A DNA stretch of 64,000 nucleotides. Origin: Lichenostomus cassidix (lineage: Eukaryota; Chordata; Aves; Passeriformes; Meliphagidae). The stretch is from assembly GCA_008360975.2 (NCBI GenBank), contig CM039202.1, positions 807,345-871,344 on the forward strand, given 5' to 3'. This document shows, piece by piece, positions 35,401 through 45,000 of the stretch (position 1 is its first letter; every line of letters starts with the position of its first letter). A program made the translations under genes and the position numbers. The notes under the pieces were generated by a model that ran no database searches, was not told the origin of the DNA, and was given only the letters and a program-made list of their open reading frames with translations.

Positions 35401-38400
35401 AAGAGGAATTGGTCACCAGCTGTGTGAGTTTCTGCAGGGAGCCCTTTCATGGAGACTCCTGCAATTTTCTCCAGGAATACTCCAATAATTGCAATGACTG
35501 GGGATTTGCACTCGGGTATCTGAGAGGAAGCAACAAAAACTTGTTTGTTAAACTCCGCACAGAAGAGGAAAAATAATTGTGCTGAAGCCACAGGGTCTTC
35601 AAAAGAATGGAGGGCTGGAGGAGAATTGAGACTTTTGGGATTTCGTGGTGTTGTTCCAACAGCTGGGACAAGAGAGGAGCAGGTTGGCAAGGGGGAGAGG
35701 GGAAGGAAAGGTACAAGGAACACACAGGGAGCAAGAAAAGGAGATGAAAAGGAGAGAAGAACAGCCCTGTGACTCCCAGGGGTTAGGAAGAGCACCTGGT
35801 GTGATCAGCAACCTGACCAAGTACTGCACAGCCCACATTCAAAGCAGAAAATTTGTTATTTCTCGTTCAGACTCATAGATTTACAGGTCACATTCCCAAG
35901 GTTATTTCTGCTCGGCAGTTTAAGATGTTGAGTAGAATTAAAAGGTCTGTCCAGGCATGAAATCCAGAAGAACAGGGAGAACAAAGGGAGCAAATACAGG
36001 CATCACTCAGCAGCCCAGTTATCAGAGAAACCACGAGGCAGGAGCAGAGATTTCAGCCTCTCTCCTGCTGAACGCTCAGGAGCCACTGGTGAAATATTAA
36101 TTAGAGAAGGAGCTGAAACTTGTAAAGATAAAAACTTTAGGAATCGTGTTCTAATGGCTGGGGTAGTTAAAAAGCAGAATACAATATACAGCAAGTAATG
36201 CTTAATCTGTTGGATCTCTGTCCCTTTGGAGATTTTTAAGGAGAGATTAGAGGAACACGAGAGGAGTGCCAAGTCTGGCTGCTGCTGCCTTTGAACACAC
36301 GAGCTCCAGAGATTCCCCTCAGCTCTGTTTTTCTGTAATTGCGTGTTGTGGAAGGCTCTGAAATTCAGCCTTTATTGAAAGACAAATGTAAAGCTTGAGA
36401 GAGTGCCTGAATATGAATGCAGCATCTCACTCCACCCCAGAACCTGGGGAAGTGATTAGGAGCTCTCAGGAGCACAGTCAGGCCTCTTACAGCTCCCCAC
36501 AAACCCTCACTGCTGCTGTAATGCCTTCTTTTAACTCTCTGAACCATCTCACTTTCAAATTGAAGCACAGCCTCCTCAGAAAATGCTATTTTACGGAATG
36601 CTCAAGCAGCCAATGCATCAGGAGCTGCTCTCAAGCACTCAGAATATTCATGGAATGGACAGAGCAGGGGAGAAGAGGCAGAGAGAAAATAACCCCCTTG
36701 AATTTCCTGAATTCCAGGAAAATAAAGGCTGGAGCTGCAGTAGAACCTGGAGATTTTAGCTCTGGTCTGCAGCAGAATTCCAGCTCCAGAACAAAGAGGG
36801 GTGGCAGAATCACCACCAACCTGGGAGATAATTTTTTCATCTCTCTCTTGTTTCTTTGACTATTAGGAAGTACAGGATGATATCCATGAGGGAATGCAAT
36901 TGCAGGGTGGCTTTTCCCATCCATCAGACATTTCCATCTTATGTCCATGACACAGAGGGTTCCAAGAGTCCTGATCTCTCCCCATGAGGTGGGTGGTGGT
37001 TGGGGTGGATGAATCCCACTGGGGGGAATTTGGGGAATGGCTGGGAATTTGGGGAACAGCAAAATCACCTTAAAATTACTCTTGGATAGTCATATTTTCA
37101 AATATTCCCACTCTACAGAAAGAATAATTAAGGAAACAAAGAAAAGTCAGATGTGTAATGAGTTAATGTGGCCACTACAGAATTCTTTGGTGCCACAGGA
37201 AGAAAGGGGAAATAAGATTTTGCTGTTACTGACGATTGAATGTCTTTGATTCCTAATCCATCTGCAGATTGTGTTATTTTAGATTCTGTGACTTACCAGG
37301 CTCCCTAATCCTCCTTCAAAGGAACTCAGGGAGAGCGTTTCAAAGAGGTGTTTTGGAAATGAGGGGGAAACACGGATTACCAAGAAAAGGCTGATCAAAT
37401 CCCATCTAAGTGTGGCATCCAGAGGCACAACGACCAAACCAGAGCCTGGAGGTTGGTTTGGAGGGTTCTGTGTTTAATTTGGCTCCCAGCAGGCCCAGCC
37501 TCGAGCAGGGGCTGTGCAGGACCCACCAGGATCTGCAGAGCTTTCCTTGGGAGGAAAAAGGCACAGGGAGCAGCAGGAGAACAGCAGCAGTGCTGCAGCT
37601 CCAAAGGAGCCTCATTTTCAGTTTACACTCATGGGGTTTAATTAGCTTCCAGTTAAGGGGTTTTTGTTTTAGAGGTGTGGACTCCACACTCAGATGCATG
37701 GAGTAGACACTTAGACTGTTTAGTTCTGTTTTGAAACAGGAAACCAGCCTGGACCAAAAGGGAGTTTATCCCATTCTGCTCCTCTTCCTGCTCAGAGGAG
37801 CAGCAGAGCAGCAAACCCCTTTATTGTGCTTCACCTCTATCACTTCAGACACACCAGTTCAGAGCAGGAACAATCAGAGCAATCCTGGCTCAAAGAGCCC
37901 CAGAGTGAGGCTGGAAAATGCTCCAGCTTTGCTGGTTTCCCAGGGAATGATCAGCTAGGCTTGGAGCAGCTGTGATGAGAGGGTTCCTGTTTACAGCAGC
38001 ATCCCATAACCTGCTCTTGTTTAATGGCACCTGTTTCATCCCCGACTGGGAGTCTGTCAGAGCCAGGGACTATAAATTACTGCCACAGCAGTTCCTCACC
38101 ACCTGCAGCCTCTCTGTGACCCATAAATCTCCCTGACATCCTTTGCCATGGCTCTTTTAATGCTCTTCCCTTTCTTCCCTGCCTCCCTCTCTCCCCTTCT
38201 CCTGTTTGCTGTGAACAACCCAGCAGTTCCACCAGCAGAAAGGGGGAATAAAAAGCAGCATGAGGCAGAAAGAAATCAGATTTAGGGTGGAAAGCTGGAG
38301 GTGAACACTGTGAATGATTCTGGACACAGAGCCTGGTCCTGGAAGGGCTTTGCCACGTGGGAGCTGCTGAGGGGTTTGGAAATGTCAATAAACAACTTTA
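32440..38400. other. Unique noncoding DNA, no gene seen
   Basis: Alternating unique DNA. AT-rich, TAAT-bearing stretches lie around 33720-33990 and 34260-34740. A purine-rich tract is listed separately at 35688-35763. GGGAATTTGGGGA is repeated at about 37023-37056. A 114-codon plus-strand frame at 32700-33044 has ordinary amino-acid composition but matches no family I know, and no splice context supports it. Confidence 0.5.
35688..35763 (+). repeat. Purine-rich tract
   Basis: About 76 bases of nearly pure A and G on the plus strand, broken by a few C and T. Such tracts can form triplex or altered DNA structures and often lie in noncoding DNA. No coding role is suggested. Confidence 0.8.
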
Positions 38401-38423
38401 CATAAAATATCAGCAGTTTGGTC

Positions 38424-38572
38424 CCAGGACAAAATGACAAATTCATTACAGATTTCCTTCCAGAGATCACTCAGTGTTCTGAGTAATCACATGTCCTACA
38501 GGAGATGGAGTTACCTCAACTTTTTGGGATAACTGGAAGGAAATCTGTAATGAATTTGTCATTTTGTCCTGG
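38424..38572. repeat. Perfect 40-bp inverted repeat with 69-bp spacer
   Basis: The 40 bases at 38424-38463 (starting CCAGGACAAAATGACAAATT) are the exact reverse complement of 38533-38572 (ending TTTGTCATTTTGTCCTGG). The 69-bp spacer is 38464-38532. Flanking bases do not continue the match beyond GAT on the spacer side. A transcript would form a 40-bp perfect duplex hairpin. It is too long and too perfect for a typical microRNA precursor, and there are no transposon-like features inside. Confidence 0.98.
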
Positions 38573-38859
38573 AGTGAATGTGGTCAGTTGGACCTTGCAA
38601 GGTCCCTTTTCAGGCTCTCAGTCACTCACAGACACAAGGGACTGGGAGAATTCACTCAGGGCATTATTCAGATTTAACACCCTCTCACCAAACTCCAGCA
38701 TTCTCTTAGCCAAGAAATTGCTGAACTGATTTATGGAACAATAATTTCCCCTCACACCTCCTCATTGGCTCACTGGACAGTCTGACCACAGCACAGATAT
38801 CTGCTTCTGGGTTTTCTTATTTTATCACTCATTTTGCTTTTTGTTCTGTTACATTTATT

Positions 38860-39165
38860 TGATTTAGACAATAACATCTCTGTCAAGTGCAGTTTAATTG
38901 GTATCTAAGGCCTAGTCTGCATTTACATTTTACTGGAATAATAATGTTGCTAAGGGGGAGGATATTTTTTAGAAAAGACTTATGCTGCTATGAACTCCTT
39001 GGTGGCTGCAATGAGGTTGGAATAAAAGTGATTTACACTGGTTTACTTCTTCCCCTACTCTGTGGTAATAGCAATCTAATTATAAAGTATGTTTATGCTG
39101 ACACAATCATATCCACAATCGGGGTTTATTCTTTCATTCTTCATTTGTCTTAATGTAAATTCTGC
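38860..39165. promoter_or_regulatory. Candidate conserved noncoding block
   Basis: Complex AT-leaning sequence with CAGTTTAATTGG, GTCTGCATTTACATTTTAC, GGAATAATAATGTTGC, GTGATTTACACTGG, CTAATTATAAAGTATG and CGGGGTTTATTC, with no repeats. It lies about 300 bp right of the inverted repeat. Its texture resembles a conserved enhancer; this is not proven. Confidence 0.3.
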
Positions 39166-40515
39166 CCGAGGAAAATGCCACATCACAGGCAGACACCAGC
39201 AGCAGCAGCCTCAGAGTCCCCAAAATCCATTTGGGTGAATTCATCAGGAGATAATTCCATCCCTGGGGCTTTAATCTCCGAAGAGCAAGATCAGTTTGTG
39301 GGGATCATAAGTGCCTGATTTGCATTGCAGCAGTAATAAAAGACTCCCACAGTGCTTAAAAAATGCCATTTATGGGACTCCCTTTTAGGAAATAGGATCA
39401 ACAGCGCAGTGAGAGGCTAAACTGCTGTTACTCAGAATGGACATGGGATCCATTTAACCCTTGGAGCTGTGCAGCAGCAGATCAGTAAAACTGCTGTAAA
39501 GTGTCTTGGTAAGAGAATCCCAGAGTTTCTGCCACACAATTCCCCAAGCTCCTATGGAATAGGAGAAGCAGAACAGCTGGAAACAGCAAAGCAGGAGCTG
39601 GGCTGCTGTGACTGAGGGAAAGGTAAAGTGAAGTTAATTCCTGTGGGGAGAAAAAACAATTACTGCTGTTAACAGGATAAATAAAATGGTCCTTATGGGA
39701 GGACCAGATCGGGGAATGCACAGTTAGGGGCAAGAAGGAACAAATCATTAATTGGTGCTTAGTCTGGTCTCATTGGAGAGCCAGGACTGCACTTTCCCAT
39801 GTGTTTGGTTTGGTTTTGCTGCTCTGTTTGGTTTTGGTGTTTGGTTTGCCCTTGCTGATTGTTTTGGGGTCTGTTTTAGCTGCTTGTGCTGCCTGTGCCC
39901 ATCTGTGAGGTTGGATCTGAGCACTCAGATAATCCTATTTTTGTTTGGTTTAATCTGATTAAGTTCCTCAGTACCAGTTGAGACTACAACCCATGACCAA
40001 CAAATGCTTAAATAATGATAAAATGCAAATGGTGTTTTCTGCACCTCACTATCAGAGGGTTTATAACAATGTCCCAGTAACGTGCAGCCTGGAATTAGGA
40101 CTGAAGAAGGTGAGCTGCAGAGATGAAGAGCTGTGCTAACTCTTCATCTCCCACAATAAAGACAAAATTAAAGGATTACAGCAAAAGTTGCTCGAATTGC
40201 CCTAAAGCCATACAGCAGCTCTAATTCTGGGATCACAGCAGGAGCATCCTCCTTGAGGCAACCCCACAGGGGGGAACGGGGATGAGGGATGCTCCTGCTG
40301 TTGGGAATGCCTGAGGATGGACTTTGGCTCCAGCTGCACCCCTGGGCTGGGCTGGGGAGGAAGGTGATGGACGTGGGGAGAACTTGGCTGGTTCTGCTTC
40401 CCTGGGCAGCCCTGCTGGGGAGGAAAAGCAGCAGGAGGGAGCTGGGAGCTCTCTGAGTGCCCCAGGACAGCAAATCCATCCCTGTGTGTCCCACGAGCAG
40501 CAGGAGCTGCAGGAG
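39165..40515. other. Unique noncoding DNA, no gene seen
   Basis: Mixed sequence; a reverse octamer ATGCAAAT lies at 40023-40030 and a TTTGGTTTGG-type low-complexity stretch at about 39805-39860. Nothing gene-like is visible. Confidence 0.5.
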
Positions 40516-40520
40516 CAGGG

Positions 40521-40790
40521 ACACGGATGGCAGGGACACTGGTGGCAGGGACATGGATGGCAGGGACATGGATGGCAGGGACACTGGTGGCAGGGACATT
40601 GGTGGCAGGGACACTAGTGGCAGGAACACGGATGGCAGGGACACTGATGGCAGGGACATGGATGGCAGGGACACTGGTGGCAGGGACACTGGTGGCAGGG
40701 ACATGGATGGCAGGGACACTGGTGGCAGGGACACTGGTGGCAGGGACACTGGTGGCAGGGACACGGATGGGAGGGACACTGGTGGCAGGG
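40521..40790. repeat. 15-bp minisatellite, eighteen copies
   Basis: Eighteen 15-base units of the form ACACTGGTGGCAGGG run without indels. Variants ACATGGAT, ACACGGAT, ACATTGGT, ACACTAGT and ACACTGAT occur in the first eight bases. Units 10-12 and 13-15 repeat the same order (ATGGAT, CTGGT, CTGGT type), a 45-bp higher-order duplication. Because 15 is a multiple of three and the unit lacks stops, several frames stay open on both strands; they are not evidence of a protein. Confidence 0.97.
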
Positions 40791-40982
40791 CCAGGGCAGA
40801 GCAGCCTCGGCGCCGTTGCTGTGACAAATAATGACAGAAAATGACGGAAGCGTTTTCCAGGTAATGCTGCAATAAAAAATATCCTGGGGGTTGATTGGTT
40901 GTAATTGGGCTGGCCCTGCAGGCTGGGGAGGGCTGAGGGCTCTGGGGATGCTCCAGCAGGAGCTGCCTGGGGAGGAAGGTGA

Positions 40983-41005
40983 AGCTTCCAAGGAGCTTCC
41001 AAGGA
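40983..41005. repeat. Short direct duplication of GAGCTTCCAAG
   Basis: AGCTTCCAAGG occurs back to back (AGCTTCCAAGGAGCTTCCAA plus AGG). It is a small slippage product without other structure. Confidence 0.8.
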
Positions 41006-42600
41006 GGATTTTAATTTGGTTTTTCACAGCGTTAGAATGAAGTTGCTTTGGCCACTGTCCCTTTGTTAAATCCTTGCTGCTGCTGACATTTGTGAGCTGT
41101 TCTCCCCAGGACAGGCTGTGCAGGGCAGAAAATCCCCCTGTGCCTGCTCTGGGATGAGCTGTGAGAAATGGTGAAACAGTCACTGCTTTCCTCAGTGGGA
41201 CAAAGGTGTGAAAGGCTAATTTCTTGCAGTATTCAAATAATCCTGTGTATTTCTGGAACTTTCTCCTTCTTCAGTCATTCTAAATAGATTGTAAAAGATC
41301 TGAAGGTACCTCCCAGTCCCAGGTTTGATTTTTAGGCACTGTACAAACACGGAGAGCTTTGCAGTTAGTTTCCTTTGCAGCTTCAAACACCACACTTTCA
41401 TCTCTGATGATCACCCTGAACGAGTTAGCAGCAGTTTCAATGCAAAAGAAAGAATCCACGAGCGTGGGAAGTCCATAATTTGCAGCTCCTGCTGCTCCCC
41501 GTGGCCTGTAATGACCAAAGGCTGTTGGAATGTCATAATTCCAACGGAGAGTGAAGTTACAGCAGTAACAGTGTGTGAGAAGGCATCAAACATTCATGAC
41601 CATATCTGAGGCTTTCTAGTCCATAAACCTTCTCTGAACTCAAGTAATGGAGTTATCAAAAAGACAGAGCAGCTGTTCAGGGGCCTGTGTGACATTCATG
41701 GGCTCCACTGGAATGTTCAGGGTATGGAGTACCTGGGGATAATCAGGGCTATTGTATAAAATATGAGCCAGACCTCAACTTTTGGCTTTTTCCAGTCTTT
41801 TCCCCTCAGTTTTGAGGATAAGCACATTATTTGGTGCAAACATTTTTTTTCTTATTTGCAATCCTTCTGGAGTAGATGGAAATTTGCAGTGTTGTTTCTT
41901 TGCTGTTTCACTTGAAAACCAAACCACTCCTGTTCCTATGTTTTCTCTCATTTCCAGACCCTTTCTGAGGAGATTCTCCTGACTGTGCTAAGATTTAGTC
42001 AGTCCCTCGTGGGAGTTGCATGAAGAGGGGATGTTACAATACCTGGAGCAGTGTGTGGGATCTGCTCACTGCCTTCAGGGAACAGAAGTTTTGGATTCCT
42101 AATGAGGCAGCTCAGGGACTGTGGAGCCACAGCAGCTCCAGCTGAGTGCTTTTCACAGGGATGGGTTAAAGGGTTTCTCCACAAGAATGGGAATCAAACC
42201 TTTACCATTCAGTGCTGGATTTTTGGAGGTTGTGAAGCCTTCTCTGTGTGCTGAGTGTCCAGCTGCTGCCAGGGCATTCACCCTCTGTCTGGGATTTATT
42301 TGCACTCAGAGCCAGCAGGGCATTATGTTTTCCATATGGCAGCAGGGCAATAGGATTTGGGAGTGTTTTGATGGACAGGTCTTGCTCCAAACCTTGTCTC
42401 CCTGCCAGGGAGCTGAAACCTCCTGCTCCTGTGTCACTGCAGGGCAGCCCTGGCTGTGTGTCTCTGTGCTGCTGCCTGAGCTGTACACTGAATATTTCAC
42501 CCTCTGCCTGTCTCAGCTTTGGAGCTTCACAGTTGCAGCCTGTGCATGTAAATAATTTATGGAGAACACCCCGTGGATTTTAAGCCTTACCCTTTTGGCA
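41005..42600. other. Unique noncoding DNA, no gene seen
   Basis: GC-balanced unique sequence. Frames of 110-144 codons at 42121-42583 are rich in Cys, Ser and Leu and match no family I know. No mobile element is recognisable. Confidence 0.5.
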
Positions 42601-42639
42601 TCTGCGTTTTCATCTGTGGATGTTGCTCGTGTCTTACAG

Positions 42640-42703
42640 GGCTGTGATGAATGAGCTTCCCAGTGAATTGGTTATGGTGGATTTCAGGAGAAAGCAGAAG
42701 TAG
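42640..42703 (+). other. Exon-like segment (possible short terminal coding exon)
   Basis: A pyrimidine-leaning stretch ending TTGCTCGTGTCTTACAG (a reasonable splice acceptor, AG at 42638-42639) is followed by a frame of 20 codons, AVMNELPSELVMVDFRRKQK, ending in TAG at 42701-42703. An AATAAA lies at 43013-43018 about 310 bases downstream. The peptide looks protein-like but I recognise no family, no upstream partner exon is evident, and such patterns occur by chance. It is recorded so that it can be tested. Confidence 0.12.
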
Positions 42704-43060
42704 CTGTTACTCACGTAAATATGCAAAACTTTGCTGGTAACAAACTAGAAAAAAAAAGGCTAATTAGTGTAATTACTGTCATTATAATTCTAATTTAACT
42801 GCATAGACTTGTATTGCAGCAACATCAGAGCTGTCACATTTGCAAACTGCATAATTATATGTATTAAGTGCTGTCTCTGTTGCATCCAATATATGAAATG
42901 GGCTGTTACCTTAAAGTGCTCCAAAAAAAAGTAAGTCAAGATGTCATTAAAGGGCTGACTTCTCCTTGATTTTTCTGATTACCAGTGAAGGGTGACACAA
43001 AAAGCTTGTCTAAATAAACATCTTTAAAAAATTTCCCTGATAATTTTCATAAATAGGTGG
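42665..43060. promoter_or_regulatory. AT-rich candidate conserved block
   Basis: Contains GTAAATATGCAAAAC, GGCTAATTAGTGTAATTACTG, TCATTATAATTCTAATTTAAC, CATAATTATATGTATTAAG and AAATAGG words in about 400 non-repetitive bases, the densest homeodomain-type cluster in the window. It could be an enhancer or the 3' UTR of the exon-like segment just upstream. Confidence 0.33.
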
Positions 43061-43659
43061 TGAGCTGGAAGTGCTGAATGAAATCATTCCAGGCTTGTCA
43101 AAGAACTCCAAGACCTGGCAGTGCTGCCGTAGAAGAGAAGTTATCAGCATGGAAATGTGTTTTAGTTGTGTATTTAACATGCAGCTCCTGGCTGAGTGCA
43201 GGTTTGGGTGAAAACTTAAAAGTGGTTAGAAAGTTCTCCCAGAATTTGCTGTAAATTGTGAGGTTGGTTTGCTCCTCAGCAGCATTACGTTCTTCTCATT
43301 CAGTGTCTGAAAATGTGGCTTGTGTTGGTCACTGAAGGGGGAGGACAGGGATGGTGACACTTCTTCCTCTGCTTGTCCAGTGCTCCCAGTGGGAACAGAC
43401 ACAACCCAGGGCCTCAGAGCAAAACCCCAACCAAAGATTTCACCTCCAGTGAGGAGGAGCAGCAAACTCACACAGGAGCAGAGTTCTGACGTGACCCAAA
43501 TGAAATTTGGAGTCTGAATCTTTTCCCTGGGTTTTGTTCCCTCACACCATGACATGTTGCACACCCTCCTGGAGCCCCCAGCCCTCCTCCAGCAGGCTGA
43601 GGAAGAGCATCCTGTGAGACTTCCTTCGTTAATATGTATTTATGCTTCTGGAGCACTCT

Positions 43660-43960
43660 TGACGGTTTGTTTTCTCCCCCTTTCTACATAAAAAATGAGT
43701 TGCTTTTGTAGCGCTCAGCATTGTGTTATGAATATTAATCCAGAGGGTTTATTTTTGTTATTCCAAATCTGCCTGTATCCTTTGTAAGAAGAAAAATGGG
43801 ACATAATTAATCTCTCTGTTAATCTTGATATTTGCATGGAACAAGTGAAACAAGCTCTTCAAACCACTTGGTTGACTCTTAAGAAGTATTTACACTGCAG
43901 TTCAGAGGGAAACTCGAGGGCTTATTTATTTATTTATTTTCATCATCTAAGATTCAATAC
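43660..43960. promoter_or_regulatory. Candidate block with octamer and TTAT microsatellite
   Basis: GTGTTATGAATATTAATCC, ACATAATTAATC and a perfect octamer ATTTGCAT (43830-43837) lie in AT-rich complex DNA. A (TTTA)n run of about 4.5 units occupies 43922-43940. Regulatory function is inferred from motifs. Confidence 0.28.
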
Positions 43961-44719
43961 ACACAGTGGGAGGCAAATTTTTCTAATTCCCAGTGAGTTT
44001 TATCTGGTTCAGTGCAGAGTTGGAGGATGAATTCAGAAGTGTCTGTGGGAGAAGGGGTGGGAATTCCCAAACTGGGAAGGGCAGCTCAGTCCATAAACTC
44101 TGGGCACAGCTCAAGGCTCCCAGGGCTAGGGACACCCTGGGATGTGGTTTTTGGGAATCTGCTTTAGCCCCAGGGACAGGGGGACCTGCATTCTCTCAGG
44201 AATGGTGTTCCCTGTCCCCATTCCCTGCTCTGGTGCAGATGAAGCCCATAAATCCCTGAGGAGCTGTGGGACTGAGGAGGGACACTGTGCTTCAGTCCCA
44301 CTGTCACCAGCCAGGAGTGAATGAACCCTGCAGCACCATCTCCCTCAGCAGCTCAGCTCTCCTGAGCTCCTCTGCCAAATTCCTGATGTGTCTCCTCTGC
44401 TTCTGCCCCAGGAGTTCAGCCAAATATATCTTACCTGGGCAGGGAGGTGGGAACAGCCAGCTCGAGGGCTTTGGGATTCATTTACTGGGTTCTTCTGCTC
44501 ACCAAAGTGAATTTTTAGGGTGTGTGAATACACAGGATCATGGAGCCTCTGTCACTCCCTATAAAACACTTTTGGGGTATTTCTCTGTGCAACCTCCCAC
44601 ACCTGAGCAGAGTTTTTAATGGGATTTTAATCCTTTCAACTTCTCTAGACTGAAGAAGATGCAACACAATAACATGTAGGCTGCAGTGGACACCTGGCCA
44701 GGGAATACAGCTTCTCCCA

Positions 44720-45000
44720 AGCCTCTGAAGTGTAATCGAGTTAATAACTGGTTAACTACTTGCTAATGTATAATTTTCTCATTTAGGCAAGTAAGTTGTA
44801 ATTAACACATATGGCCTACAGATACATGCAGGGGTGGGAGGGGAGGGCAGGGAGGATGTTTCTAATTTTCCTCCCTTTTTTTCCAAGTATGGATAGATTA
44901 AAATGTCTTGTTCTGTGGGAATTACATTTTAATGAACTCTAATATGTACAGTTCCCTTCAACGAAGGTTTTTTATCAGTTCTTTTAATTACAAGGATCAG
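44720..45000. promoter_or_regulatory. AT-rich candidate block flanking a G-quadruplex motif
   Basis: GAGTTAATAACTGGTTAACT, GCTAATGTATAATTTTC, GTAATTAACACATATGG and CATTTTAATGAACTC surround the G-rich tract at 44831-44852. The GTTAATAACTGGTTAAC part has two HNF1-like half-sites. Motifs are seen directly; the function is inference. Confidence 0.28.
44831..44852 (+). other. G-quadruplex-forming motif
   Basis: Five G runs of three or four bases are separated by one- or two-base loops: GGGG-T-GGG-A-GGGG-A-GGG-CA-GGG. Short loops predict a stable intramolecular quadruplex on the plus strand. It sits inside AT-rich DNA, which makes it stand out. Confidence 0.85.

Noticed and set aside
36200..36300. 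Possible second CR1 remnant (TTTGGAGATTTTTAAGGAGA and following bases)
   Set aside because: It faintly recalls a CR1 phrase about a fragment 'GGAG(G/A)T(G/A)TTTAA', but the flanks do not align with the family as I know it.
40168..41183. Several frames of 189-266 codons on the minus strand and 97-124 on the plus strand
   Set aside because: All cross the 15-bp array, which lacks stop codons in these frames. The parts outside the array show no domain or consistent codon pattern.
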